From: Stutzerimonas stutzeri
Lineage (GTDB): Bacteria; Pseudomonadota; Gammaproteobacteria; Pseudomonadales; Pseudomonadaceae
Assembly: GCA_002345575.1 (NCBI GenBank)
Contig: DDVX01000017.1
Span: 186,001-250,000, forward strand
Direction of reading: 5' to 3'
Length of the DNA stretch: 64,000 bases
In this document: positions 9,358 to 17,695 of the stretch, one piece after another
How positions within the stretch are numbered: position 1 is the first letter of the stretch
Layout: each line of letters opens with the position of its first letter
Notes under the pieces: model-generated
What the model saw: the letters and a program-made list of their open reading frames with translations, nothing else
Database searches by the model: none
Told to the model about the DNA's origin: nothing
Made by a program: the position numbers and the translations under genes

Positions 9358-10737
9358 ATGTTCCGGCTGCTCACTGCCTGGCGGCACGCACCCACTCATC
9401 AACGTGTCTGGGCGCTGGCTGCGCCAATGATTCTGTCCAATCTTTCCGTACCTCTGGTCGCGCTGGTCGACAGTGCGGTGATCGGTCATCTGCCCCACGC
9501 CCATCAATTGGCCTCCGTGGCAGTCGGCGGCTCCCTCTATACGCTGCTGGTCTGGGTGATGGGCTTTCTGCGTATGGGCACTACCGGCTTCGCAGCCCAG
9601 GCCAGCGGACGCAACGACGGCGGCACCCTGCGTCAGGTTTTGCTGCAGGGCCTGCTGCTGGCATTCGGCTTTGCGCTGCTATTAAGTGTCGTGGCGCAGC
9701 CGCTCAAGGGCTTGGCTCTGCAACTGATGCAGCCCTCGGCTGATCTGGATGACCTGGCTCAGGTGTATTTCAACACTCGGTTGTTCGGCCTCCCAGCGGC
9801 GTTGGGCAGCATGGCGCTGATCGGCTGGTTTCTGGGTGCACAGAATGGCCGAGCGCCGCTGGCGATCCTGTTCACCACTAACCTGATCAACATCGCCCTT
9901 GATCTCTGGTTCGTCCTCGGCCTGGAATGGGGTGTAGCAGGCGCCGCCCGTGCCTCGGTGATCGCCGAATGGAGCGGCTTGGCGGTGGGCCTCGCGCTGA
10001 CGCGCGGTGCCCTTCGGCAGAATCCCGGGCAGCTCGACCATCAGGCACTGCGCCGCTGGGTCAGCTGGAAGCCACTGATGTCGGCCAACCGTGACATATT
10101 CCTGCGCTCGCTGGCGCTGCAGCTGGTGTTCTTTCTGGTTACCGTACAGGGCACACGGCTGGGAGATACCACGGTGGCGGCCAATGCTCTGCTGCTCAAC
10201 GGCCTGTTGCTCACCGCACATGCGCTGGACGGGCTGGCCCACGCCATCGAAGCACTGAGCGGACACGCCATCGGCGCACGCAATCGTCTGGAGCTAAGGC
10301 GTGTTCTGACCGTTGCCGGCGGCTGGTCGCTGCTGGCCAGCCTGGCCTTCGGCCTGTTCTTCCTGCTCGGCGGCCCACTGTTCATTCAGATGCAGACCAA
10401 CATTCCCGACGTACGCGAGATGGCCATCGCCTACCTCCCCTACCTTGCCGCACTTCCACTTGTGGCCGTGTGGAGCTATCTGCTCGACGGGCTGTTCATT
10501 GGCGCCACACGTGCCCGCGAAATGCGCAACGCCATGGTCCTGGCGGTGTCGATTGCACTTCCACTGGGCTGGCTGTTGCGGGATTTGGGCAATCACGGAT
10601 TGTGGCTGGCCTTTCTCGCCTTCATGCTATTGCGTGGGATCTGCCTGGGGACCATTGCCCGACGCCTGCAACGCCAGCGGCAATGGTTCGAACCACCACA
10701 TGCCACGCCCGCCGTACACTCAACGAAAGGGCCCTGA
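9358..10737 (+). CDS. MATE family efflux transporter (DinF-like)
   Basis: A 459-residue inner-membrane multidrug/toxic-compound exporter, predicted to use a proton or sodium gradient. About twelve hydrophobic segments are visible. The first helix region (LAAPMILSNLSVPLVALVDSAVIG) and the helix-7 region (RDIFLRSLALQLVFFLVTVQGTRLG) are typical of the DinF branch. The C-terminus ends in a short charged tail. The TGA is followed after one base by the ATG of the next gene, so the two are co-translated. Substrate unknown. Confidence 0.88.
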   Translation: MFRLLTAWRHAPTHQRVWALAAPMILSNLSVPLVALVDSAVIGHLPHAHQLASVAVGGSLYTLLVWVMGFLRMGTTGFAAQASGRNDGGTLRQVLLQGLLLAFGFALLLSVVAQPLKGLALQLMQPSADLDDLAQVYFNTRLFGLPAALGSMALIGWFLGAQNGRAPLAILFTTNLINIALDLWFVLGLEWGVAGAARASVIAEWSGLAVGLALTRGALRQNPGQLDHQALRRWVSWKPLMSANRDIFLRSLALQLVFFLVTVQGTRLGDTTVAANALLLNGLLLTAHALDGLAHAIEALSGHAIGARNRLELRRVLTVAGGWSLLASLAFGLFFLLGGPLFIQMQTNIPDVREMAIAYLPYLAALPLVAVWSYLLDGLFIGATRAREMRNAMVLAVSIALPLGWLLRDLGNHGLWLAFLAFMLLRGICLGTIARRLQRQRQWFEPPHATPAVHSTKGP

Positions 10738-10738
10738 G

Positions 10739-11191
10739 ATGGTCTATGTCGTCATCGCCTACCTGCACTTCGTGGCGATTCTGCTGCTCTTCGCGCTGCT
10801 GGTGCTGGAGCACCAGCTAATGCGCCGGCCGCTGGATTTTGCGCGGGCACGCAGTCTATACCGTACGGACATCGCCTTTGGCATCGTCGCCGGCCTGGTG
10901 CTGTTCAGCGGCACCGCTCGCATGCACTTCGGAAAGGGTCTGGATTACTACCTCAACAACAGCTTCTTCCACGCCAAGGTCGGCCTGTTCATAGTCATCG
11001 CCTTGATGTCCCTGTATCCCACCCTGACCTTCTTCAAATGGCGCTCGGCACTCAAGGCCGGTCAGCTTCCGATACTCACGCCAAACCAGGCGCGGCGAGT
11101 GACTTTGGTCATTCGCATCGAACTGCTCCTGCTGCTGCTATTGCCTATGTTCGCCGCCCTGATGGCAAGGGGCTACGGTGTGATGTTGTAG
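10739..11191 (+). CDS. DUF2214 family integral membrane protein
   Basis: 150 residues with four hydrophobic segments: VIAYLHFVAILLLFALLVLEH near the start, FGIVAGLVLFSGTARM, VGLFIVIALMSLYPTLTF and IELLLLLLLPMFAALMARG at the end. Conserved His residues occur in the first helix (LHF, LEHQ). This matches the DUF2214 pattern as I remember it, but no function is established. It is coupled to the MATE gene by a one-base spacing. Confidence 0.72.
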   Translation: MVYVVIAYLHFVAILLLFALLVLEHQLMRRPLDFARARSLYRTDIAFGIVAGLVLFSGTARMHFGKGLDYYLNNSFFHAKVGLFIVIALMSLYPTLTFFKWRSALKAGQLPILTPNQARRVTLVIRIELLLLLLLPMFAALMARGYGVML

Positions 11192-11254
11192 CAATCAAAG
11201 CGAACCCTCAGCCATCAGGAGCCTCCAAGCAGCAGATAATCAAGGGAGACATCC

Positions 11255-11680
11255 ATGACCAAGCATTTGCTCTTCGCCCTCAGCGCGTGCACATCGATCG
11301 CGCTGGCCCAGACCCCGAAACCGGAGGTCATCACTCACCTCAACGACCTGGATATTGAAGTCAGCGCCATGGGCGTACCGACCGCCACGACCGAAGCCGG
11401 CGGCGAACTGGTGGGCATTCGGGCAATTCGGGTGATGAACAAAACCGGTGAAATGGTAACTTGCGAGTTTCACGTACCGGACGAAGCCAGAGCAACCACT
11501 TCAGCCCCGCCGGTATTCAACGTGAACCCCGGCAGCCAACGCGTCGAACGCGTGCCCGGCGACTACTCACCAGACGAGCCATTCGCCGAACTGACCTGCC
11601 GTGCCACCAATCAGCCATTGAGTGGTTCGGCCGAGGATTCGCCAGATAGCACTGAGGCAGATCCGACTCCCGCTCGTTAA
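11255..11680 (+). CDS. Predicted periplasmic protein, unknown function
   Basis: 141 residues with a signal peptide ending ALA before Gln19. The mature part has two cysteines (TCEFHVPDEA and LTCRATNQ) that could form a disulfide. The last 25 residues are a low-complexity acidic/Ser/Pro tail. I do not recognise the family. It follows the DUF2214 gene by 63 bases. Confidence 0.62.
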   Translation: MTKHLLFALSACTSIALAQTPKPEVITHLNDLDIEVSAMGVPTATTEAGGELVGIRAIRVMNKTGEMVTCEFHVPDEARATTSAPPVFNVNPGSQRVERVPGDYSPDEPFAELTCRATNQPLSGSAEDSPDSTEADPTPAR

Positions 11681-11709
11681 GCTGCCAGCAGGCTGCATTC
11701 AACGACCTG

Positions 11710-12039
11710 CTAGGCCGCCATGCGCTCGCATTCCTCAGCACAGCGACGACAAGCCTGCGCACAGGCCTGGCAGTGTTCGGCATGGTGCTTGCCACATTCT
11801 TCGGCACACGCCCGGCACGCCTGCGCACACAGCCGGCAGATTGCCTGGGCCTGTTCACTGCCGCGAGTCATCAGGAGCGCGGCCAACGCGCACAGGTCGG
11901 CGCAGTCGCGGTCCAGCTCGATACAGCGCGCCATCATCTGCACATCCTCTTCGCGCAGACAGGAAGCAGCGCAGGTTTCGCAGACCAGCGCACAGTTGGA
12001 GCAGGCCTCGATACAGGCCTGATAACGTTGATTGAGCAT
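11710..12039 (-). CDS. Cytosolic copper-storage protein (Csp3-like four-helix bundle)
   Basis: 109 residues with 19 cysteines, mostly as CxxC or CxxxC along amphipathic helices (for example CIEACSNCALVCETC and CRLCAQACRACAEEC). This is the pattern of the four-helix-bundle Csp proteins, in which cysteines line the bundle core and bind many Cu(I) ions. There is no signal peptide, which points to the cytosolic Csp3 type. A His pair (GKHHAEH) lies near the likely bundle mouth. It is 3 kb from copZ/copA/cueR but has no obvious CueR box of its own. Copper storage is inferred from the family and has not been shown for this protein. Confidence 0.85.
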   Translation of the reverse strand: MLNQRYQACIEACSNCALVCETCAASCLREEDVQMMARCIELDRDCADLCALAALLMTRGSEQAQAICRLCAQACRACAEECGKHHAEHCQACAQACRRCAEECERMAA

Positions 12040-12201
12040 CTAACTTTCTCCATCTCAGTTGGTGAAGCCCATTTCGGGCACTGTTTGCGTTTGATCAATC
12101 GCAAGCATGGGGGAGTTCAAGCTGGCCGACCAACGACCCAAGGGGCCCAGCCACCGTCAGGGCCGTTACAATGGCGGACCAAACCCGTTTACGACGTACT
12201 C

Positions 12202-12792
12202 ATGACTTTCACCCTCGCCGCGCCCTGCGAATACCAGGAGATCATCCGCAAGAGCCGCTTCCTCACCAAGGCCGCACCAGTTGCTAGCGCTGAAGAAGCC
12301 CAGGCGTTTATCCAGGCCGTCAGCGACAACACCGCAACGCACAATTGCTGGGCCTGGAAGATCGGCAATCGCTACCGCTTCAGCGACGACGGCGAACCCG
12401 GCGGCACTGCAGGCAGGCCGATGCTCGTGGCCATCGAAGGCCAGAATTTCGACCGAGTCGTGGTAGTGGTGACGCGCTGGTTCGGTGGCATCCAACTTGG
12501 CACCGGCGGCCTGGCACGCGCCTATGGCGGCTCGGCGGCAAAATGCCTGCAGGCTGGCGAACAGATCGAGCTGGTCCCCAGATCCCTCTACAGCTGCCAC
12601 TGCCGGTTCTCGGAACTGGCGTTGCTCAAGGCGCGCCTTGGCGAATACGAGGCACTGATCGAAAGCGAAACCTTCGATGCGGACGGCGCTGAACTGCGCC
12701 TCGCCCTGCCCGATTCTCAACAAGCGGCGCTGCAGCAGCTGCTGGCCGATATCAGTCGTGGCCGTAGCCGCCTGTCGGCTCTCGATGACTGA
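12202..12792 (+). CDS. IMPACT/YigZ family protein
   Basis: 196 residues. The N-terminal Impact domain has the conserved HNCWAWKIG, FSDDGEPGGTAG and VTRWFGGIQLGTGGLARAY segments; a C-terminal ferredoxin-like RNA-binding-type domain follows. YigZ proteins are linked to translation or stress responses but their molecular role is not settled. The start at 12202 gives MTFTLAAPCEYQEI. The upstream open frame continues into non-coding sequence and is not used. Confidence 0.88.
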   Translation: MTFTLAAPCEYQEIIRKSRFLTKAAPVASAEEAQAFIQAVSDNTATHNCWAWKIGNRYRFSDDGEPGGTAGRPMLVAIEGQNFDRVVVVVTRWFGGIQLGTGGLARAYGGSAAKCLQAGEQIELVPRSLYSCHCRFSELALLKARLGEYEALIESETFDADGAELRLALPDSQQAALQQLLADISRGRSRLSALDD

Positions 12793-12829
12793 ATGGCTCA
12801 ATCTTGCCCACATTTCTTGTGGAGTGCAG

Positions 12830-12838
12830 TGTGGATAA
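12830..12838 (-). promoter_or_regulatory. DnaA-box sequence 1
   Basis: TGTGGATAA on the plus strand, which is TTATCCACA on the minus strand, the high-affinity DnaA-box consensus. It lies 38 bp after the yigZ-like gene. It may be chance; see the paired site at 13042. Confidence 0.4.
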
Positions 12839-13041
12839 CCTTTTGATGACTGGCTGCGAGAGCGCAACGACGCGGGTTACGCAAATTTGACTATTTACTG
12901 AGCAAAGCTCGCTCTGACTGCCAGATCAAACGTCCAAAGCCTTGATAAATCAGTCTTTTAGGACTTTACCAAGAAAAACCAAGAATATTATCTGGCTCGA
13001 TTGTCAAGCCTAAAGTTATACCCGCATAAGGTGGAGAACTC

Positions 13042-13050
13042 TGTGGATAA
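13042..13050 (-). promoter_or_regulatory. DnaA-box sequence 2
   Basis: A second TGTGGATAA in the same orientation as the first, 212 bp away, directly beside the most AT-rich part of the gap. The pairing raises the chance of a real DnaA-binding or titration site. Confidence 0.4.
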
Positions 13051-13235
13051 CACTGGGAGTAACTCGCCAGATAGCGATGGTTGCTACGCTTGCCGAACCA
13101 GGTCATTTTTTAATCAAAATCATCATATCTTCATCATGTCGTCATAAGCCTGCAATCTGCGCTCGTCGGTGACGCATTTGACCTTTCTCTGCAGCAGCCC
13201 TCTAGAATGTGGAAAAACATCCATGAGAACTGCAC

Positions 13236-14183
13236 ATGTATAACTGGCTCAACACCCTGCCCAAAGCCGAACTGCACCTTCATCTGGAAGGCTCACTGGA
13301 GCCGGAACTGCTCTTCAGCCTGGCCGAGCGCAACAAGATCGCGCTGCCTTGGGATAACGTCGATGCCCTGCGTAGCGCCTATGCGTTCGGCAATCTTCAG
13401 GAGTTTCTCGATCTTTATTACCGTGGCGCCGACGTGTTGCGTACCGAGCAGGATTTCTACGACCTGACGTGGGCCTACCTGCAAAAGTGCGAAGAACAGA
13501 ACGTGGTGCATACCGAACCGTTCTACGACCCACAGACCCACACCGACCGCGGCATTCCCTTTGAGGTCGCGCTGCGCGGCATCAGCGATGCCTTAGCCGA
13601 TGGGCGCGAATTGCTGGGCATCAGCAGCGGCCTGATTCTCAGCTTCCTGCGCCATCTGCCTGAAGACGAAGCTTTCAAGACGCTGGAACAGGCCATGCCG
13701 TACCGCGATGCCTTCTTCGCTGTGGGGCTGGACAGTTCCGAATTGGGTCATCCCCCAAGCAAGTTCGAGCGCGTGTTTGCCAAGGCGCGTGCCGAAGGTT
13801 TTCTCGCTGTTGCCCATGCCGGCGAAGAAGGCCCTCCGGAGTACATCTGGGAAGCGCTGGATCTGCTCAAGGTCAGCCGCATCGACCACGGTGTTCGTGC
13901 CGCCGAAGACCCCAGGCTTATTGCTCGCCTGATAGATGAGCAGATTCCTCTGACTGTCTGCCCGTTGTCCAATACTAAGCTGCGTGTATTCAATGACATG
14001 AGCCAGCACAACATCCTGCAATTACTGGAGCAGGGAGTGAAAGTCACAGTCAATTCTGACGATCCGGCGTATTTCGGTGGCTATGTAACGGAAAACTTCA
14101 TGGCTCTGTATGAAAGCTTGGGCATGACCGAGGAACAGGCACGGCGATTAGCGCAGAACAGCCTGGACGCGCGGCTGGTCTGA
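13236..14183 (+). CDS. Adenine deaminase (adenosine deaminase superfamily)
   Basis: 315 residues of the metal-dependent adenosine/adenine deaminase family, which hydrolytically deaminates adenine (or adenosine) to hypoxanthine (inosine). The zinc ligands are visible as the N-terminal HLHLEGS (His14, His16), the AHAGEEG histidine, and SDDPAYFGG near the C-terminus. The catalytic Glu is in HAGEEG. The overall form resembles the shorter bacterial adenine-specific type (P. aeruginosa PA0148 as I remember it) rather than classical Add. It ends about 100 bp before the TetR regulator gene. Confidence 0.87.
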   Translation: MYNWLNTLPKAELHLHLEGSLEPELLFSLAERNKIALPWDNVDALRSAYAFGNLQEFLDLYYRGADVLRTEQDFYDLTWAYLQKCEEQNVVHTEPFYDPQTHTDRGIPFEVALRGISDALADGRELLGISSGLILSFLRHLPEDEAFKTLEQAMPYRDAFFAVGLDSSELGHPPSKFERVFAKARAEGFLAVAHAGEEGPPEYIWEALDLLKVSRIDHGVRAAEDPRLIARLIDEQIPLTVCPLSNTKLRVFNDMSQHNILQLLEQGVKVTVNSDDPAYFGGYVTENFMALYESLGMTEEQARRLAQNSLDARLV

Positions 14184-14190
14184 CAGACGT

Positions 14191-14246
14191 TTACAGGACA
14201 GGTCGGATACTGTTACATACGGGGTCGATTGTAAGTGTGTTTGTAA
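14191..14246. promoter_or_regulatory. Candidate operator of the TetR-family regulator
   Basis: Four half-site-like pentamers occur in symmetric order: TTACA at 14191-14195 and 14213-14217, then TGTAA at 14230-14234 and 14242-14246. The right part, TTGTAAGTGTGTTTGTAAC, is reminiscent of operators recognised by TtgR/NalD-type repressors. It is 40-95 bp upstream of the regulator gene, so autoregulation is plausible. Confidence 0.45.
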
Positions 14247-14285
14247 CCGCCCCCACGACGCCGGCCCCGAGTGCCATAGCCCGAC

Positions 14286-14927
14286 ATGCGAAGAACCAAA
14301 GAAGACGCCGAAAAGACCCGCCTTGCGCTGCTGGCTTCTGCCGAGAAGCTATTTCTCGACAAAGGTGTGGCGCATACCAGCCTCGACCAGATCGCACGCG
14401 ATGCTGGGGTGACGCGAGGCGCGGTGTATTGGCACTTTCAGAACAAGGCGCACCTGTTCCACGAAATGCTCAATCAGGTGCGGCTGCCCCCGGAGCTGAT
14501 CACCGAACGGCTGTGCGACTACAACCAGCAGCAGCCGCTACTGGCGCTGCGCAATCTTTGCGTAGAGGCCCTTCAAGCGCTTGGGCGGGAGGGCCAGAAG
14601 CGTCGCATCATGACCATCCTGCTGCATCGCTGCGAGTTCACTGATGATCTGCGCGAGGCCGAGGAACGGCATCATGCCTTCATCAATCAATTCATCGATC
14701 TCTGCGAGCAGTTGCTGGAACGCTCTATCAACAGCTTGTGGCCAGGGCTGACGCCACGCTTCGCCGCCCTGTCGCTGCACGCCCTGCTGGTCGGACTACT
14801 CACTGACTGGACGCGCGACCCCAGCCTGTACGACCCCGAAGCCGACAGCGCCGCATTGATCGATCCCCTTTTCCGTGGCCTGATTCGCGACTGGGATGCA
14901 CGTTTGCAAGTTGCCCAGCCGGGCTGA
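14286..14927 (+). CDS. nalD: TetR-family repressor, NalD/TtgR-like
   Basis: 213 residues. The N-terminal helix-turn-helix covers about 10-56 (TSLDQIARDAGVTRGAVYWHF), followed by an AcrR/TtgR-type ligand-binding domain. The start MRRTKEDAEKTR and overall length resemble P. aeruginosa NalD, a repressor of the mexAB-oprM pump. The neighbouring copZ gene on the opposite strand matches the NalD neighbourhood I remember there. No efflux pump is adjacent, as is also the case for NalD. The target is inferred and TtgR or another AcrR-type regulator remains possible. Confidence 0.72.
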   Translation: MRRTKEDAEKTRLALLASAEKLFLDKGVAHTSLDQIARDAGVTRGAVYWHFQNKAHLFHEMLNQVRLPPELITERLCDYNQQQPLLALRNLCVEALQALGREGQKRRIMTILLHRCEFTDDLREAEERHHAFINQFIDLCEQLLERSINSLWPGLTPRFAALSLHALLVGLLTDWTRDPSLYDPEADSAALIDPLFRGLIRDWDARLQVAQPG

Positions 14928-14947
14928 GACGCCAGATCGGGGCGGCT

Positions 14948-15139
14948 TTAGTCCACCTTGTAGCCTTCATTCTCGATCACTTCACGAATAACCGCCTCGC
15001 CCAGAGCGCTTTGCACCTGCACGCTGCCGCTGCCTAGATCGACCTTCACTTGCGCCTCGGCATCACGCGCCTTAATGGCATTGATCACAGCGCGCTCGCA
15101 ATGGCTGCAGGTCATGCCGCTTACCTTGAATGTCTGCAT
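14948..15139 (-). CDS. copZ: Copper chaperone CopZ
   Basis: A 63-residue single heavy-metal-associated (HMA) domain. The Cu(I)-binding motif MTCSHC is at residues 9-14. The ferredoxin-like fold is completed by VKVDLGSGSVQV and the C-terminal IENEGYKV. It should carry Cu(I) in the cytoplasm to CopA or to CueR. A good ribosome-binding site (GAAGGAGAA) lies before the ATG. It is divergent from copA and has its own CueR-type promoter. Confidence 0.93.
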   Translation of the reverse strand: MQTFKVSGMTCSHCERAVINAIKARDAEAQVKVDLGSGSVQVQSALGEAVIREVIENEGYKVD

Positions 15140-15177
15140 TGCTTTCTCCTTCTATTGTTGCTGTTGAACACCCGAGC

Positions 15178-15208
15178 ATTCTCGGGCTTGCCATGATGTT
15201 AAGGTCAA
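15178..15208 (-). promoter_or_regulatory. CueR-type promoter of copZ
   Basis: On the minus strand there is a -35 TTGACC (15203-15208), a 19-bp spacer and a -10 GAGAAT (15178-15183). The spacer carries the dyad ACCTTAACATCATGGCAAGC. An over-long 19-bp spacer with a dyad between the boxes is the hallmark of MerR-family activated promoters. Confidence 0.75.
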
Positions 15209-15236
15209 GACTGGCTACGCCAGCCCGTCACTGGAC

Positions 15237-15267
15237 TTGACCTTGCCATGAGGTAAAGGTTGATCAT
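15237..15267 (+). promoter_or_regulatory. CueR-type promoter of copA
   Basis: On the plus strand there is a -35 TTGACC (15237-15242), a 19-bp spacer with the dyad ACCTTGCCATGAGGTAAAGGT, and a -10 GATCAT (15262-15267). It mirrors the copZ promoter on the other strand, so one regulator should open both. The placement also argues that copA starts at 15296 and not at the upstream ATGs. Confidence 0.75.
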
Positions 15268-15295
15268 GCCAGCAATGAATCAGCAGGAGCCGAGC

Positions 15296-17695
15296 ATGTC
15301 CAGCACCACTCACACTCTCCCCGTCAGTGGAATGACCTGCGCCAGTTGCGCCGGCCGGGTCGAGCGCTCCCTGCTTAAGGTGCCAGGCGTGGCCAGTGCC
15401 TCGGTTAACCTGGCCACCGAACAGGTTCGCATCGAAAGCAGCGAAGGCGACCTAGCCGGGCTGATCCAGGCTGTGGAACAAGCTGGCTACGCCGTGCCGC
15501 AGCAGACGCTGGAGCTGACAATCGAGGGCATGACCTGCGCCAGCTGCGTCGGCCGGGTCGAGCGTGCCCTGCTCAAGGTACCTGGTGTAAGCAGCGCCAC
15601 GGTCAACCTAGCCAGTGAGCGCGCCCGCATCGAGACACTCGCCACGCTTGAGGCCTCGACGCTGATACACGCGGTTGAAACCGCGGGCTACAAGGCCCAG
15701 GCCGGCGCTCGGCAGCAGACTGCTGCAGACAGCAACGACCAACGCCTAGCGCGCGAGCGACGCACGGTAATCATCGCCCTGTTGCTGGCGGCGCCGCTGG
15801 TGCTGCCGATGTTCGGCGACTTATTCGGGCAGCACTGGATGCTGCCCGCCTGGGCGCAGTTCCTGCTGGCTACGCCCGTGCAGTTCGTGCTGGGCGCACG
15901 CTTCTATATCGCCGGCTGGAAAGCAATACGCGCCCGCGTCGGCAATATGGACCTTCTGGTGGCGATCGGCACCAGCGCCGGCTACGGCTTGAGCCTCTAC
16001 CAGTGGTGGGCAACGCCCGACAGCGAAATACCGCACCTGTATTTCGAGGCTTCAGCCGTGGTCATTGCCCTGGTGCTGCTTGGCAAGTACCTGGAGAACC
16101 GCGCAAAACGTCAGACCAGTGCTGCAATACGTGCGCTGGAAGCGCTGCGGCCAGAGCGGGCAATCCGGGTCAGTGATGGCCAGGAAGAAGAGGTGGCGAT
16201 CTCCGCGCTGCGCCTCGATGACCTGGTCATGGTCAAACCCGGCGAACGTTTCCCCGTGGATGGCGAAGTGGTCGAAGGCGAAAGCCAGGCCGACGAAGCA
16301 TTGATCAGCGGCGAAAGCCTGCCCGTGAACAAGGCACCGGGAGACAAAGTCACCGGCGGCGCCATCAACGGCGACGGCCGCCTGCTAGTGCGCACCACAG
16401 CGCTGGGGGGCGAGACCGTACTGGCACGCATCATTCGTCTGGTCGAGGACGCCCAAGCGGCCAAGGCTCCTATTCAGAAGCTAGTGGACAAGGTCAGTCA
16501 GGTCTTCGTCCCGACGGTGCTGGTCATCGCCCTGGCGACACTAATCGGCTGGCTGCTGGCGGGCGCCGCGGCCGAGGTCGCACTGATCAACGCCGTAGCC
16601 GTATTGGTCATCGCCTGTCCCTGCGCGCTGGGCCTGGCGACACCGGCGGCAATCATGGCTGGTACTGGCGTCGCGGCGCGCTACGGCATCCTGATCAAAG
16701 ACGCCGAAGCTCTTGAAGTCGCCCATGCCGTCACCGCCGTCGCCTTCGATAAGACCGGCACTCTGACCTCGGGCACACCGCGCATCATCCACCTGCAGGC
16801 CATCGATGGTGACGAAGCGGCTTTACTGACACTGGCCGGAGCGCTGCAACGCGGCAGTGAGCATCCGCTGGCCAAGGCGGTACTCGACCGTTGCGCGGAA
16901 CAGAATCTGATCGTGCCGGACGTGGACAAAAGCCAGTCACTGACCGGACGCGGCATCGCCGGAAGTATCGATGGTCGTGAGCTGGCACTCGGGAACCGCC
17001 GCCTTTTGGAAGAAAACGGTCTGCAACCGGGAGCGCTGGCAGAGCAAGCCGAGGCTTGGGAAGCCCAGGGGCGCACTCTGTCCTGGCTGATCGAAACCGG
17101 CAGACAGCCTCGGATGCTGGGGCTGTTCGCCTTTGGCGACAGTCTCAAGCCCGGCGCAGCCGCAGCGATTGCGGCACTTGATGCGCGACATATTCGTAGC
17201 CATCTGATCACCGGCGACAACCGTGGCAGCGCGCGGGTTGTCGCCGAGGCGCTGAAGATTGATAGCGTGCACGCCGAGGTGTTACCGGCAGACAAGGCCG
17301 CCACCGTTGCGGAGCTGAAAAAAGGCGGCGCGGTGGTGGCCATGGTCGGGGACGGCATCAACGACGCCCCGGCACTGGCGGCCGCCGATGTCGGCATTGC
17401 CATGGGCGGCGGCACAGATGTGGCCATGCACGCTGCGGGTATCACTCTGATGCGTGGCGATCCGCAACTGGTGCCGGCGGCACTGGATATCAGCCGGCAC
17501 ACCTACCGCAAGATCCAGCAGAACCTGTTCTGGGCGTTCATCTACAACATGGTCGGCATTCCACTGGCGGCGTTCGGTTTTCTCAGCCCGGTGGTCGCCG
17601 GGGCGGCGATGGCTCTATCCAGTGTCAGCGTAGTCAGCAATGCCCTGCTGCTCAGGCGCTGGAAGCCCGCTCACCAGGAGGAGCGGCAGCCATGA
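15296..17695 (+). CDS. copA: Cu(I)-exporting P1B-type ATPase
   Basis: 799 residues, exporting Cu(I) from the cytoplasm across the inner membrane. Two N-terminal HMA domains each carry MTCASC (about residues 13-18 and 81-86). The membrane ion-binding CPC is in IACPCALG, the phosphorylation motif is DKTGTLT, the TGD motif is in LITGDN, and MVGDGINDAP forms the hinge. Start 15296 is preceded by AGGAG seven bases upstream; ATGs at 15266 and 15275 lie too close to the promoter -10. The stop overlaps the cueR start (ATGA). Confidence 0.95.
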   Translation: MSSTTHTLPVSGMTCASCAGRVERSLLKVPGVASASVNLATEQVRIESSEGDLAGLIQAVEQAGYAVPQQTLELTIEGMTCASCVGRVERALLKVPGVSSATVNLASERARIETLATLEASTLIHAVETAGYKAQAGARQQTAADSNDQRLARERRTVIIALLLAAPLVLPMFGDLFGQHWMLPAWAQFLLATPVQFVLGARFYIAGWKAIRARVGNMDLLVAIGTSAGYGLSLYQWWATPDSEIPHLYFEASAVVIALVLLGKYLENRAKRQTSAAIRALEALRPERAIRVSDGQEEEVAISALRLDDLVMVKPGERFPVDGEVVEGESQADEALISGESLPVNKAPGDKVTGGAINGDGRLLVRTTALGGETVLARIIRLVEDAQAAKAPIQKLVDKVSQVFVPTVLVIALATLIGWLLAGAAAEVALINAVAVLVIACPCALGLATPAAIMAGTGVAARYGILIKDAEALEVAHAVTAVAFDKTGTLTSGTPRIIHLQAIDGDEAALLTLAGALQRGSEHPLAKAVLDRCAEQNLIVPDVDKSQSLTGRGIAGSIDGRELALGNRRLLEENGLQPGALAEQAEAWEAQGRTLSWLIETGRQPRMLGLFAFGDSLKPGAAAAIAALDARHIRSHLITGDNRGSARVVAEALKIDSVHAEVLPADKAATVAELKKGGAVVAMVGDGINDAPALAAADVGIAMGGGTDVAMHAAGITLMRGDPQLVPAALDISRHTYRKIQQNLFWAFIYNMVGIPLAAFGFLSPVVAGAAMALSSVSVVSNALLLRRWKPAHQEERQP

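Larger units (their letters stand above)
12793..13235. other. 443-bp AT-rich gap before the adenine deaminase gene
   Basis: No gene is supported here. The section is clearly more AT-rich than its surroundings, particularly at about 12880-13020 and 13108-13150. It contains two DnaA-box consensus sequences (12830, 13042), a one-mismatch relative TGTGGAAAA at 13208-13216, and short repeats of TCATCAT around 13120-13145. Promoter(s) for the deaminase gene must lie here. Confidence 0.6.

Noticed and set aside
9358..11191. A defence or antiphage island around the MATE and small membrane genes
   Set aside because: Genes are ordinary transport and membrane families, with no nuclease, helicase, TIR or nucleotide-cyclase partner nearby.
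12793..13235. Possible chromosomal replication origin
   Set aside because: Only two exact DnaA boxes and none of the usual neighbours (dnaA, rpmH, gidA); kept only as a candidate DnaA-binding region.
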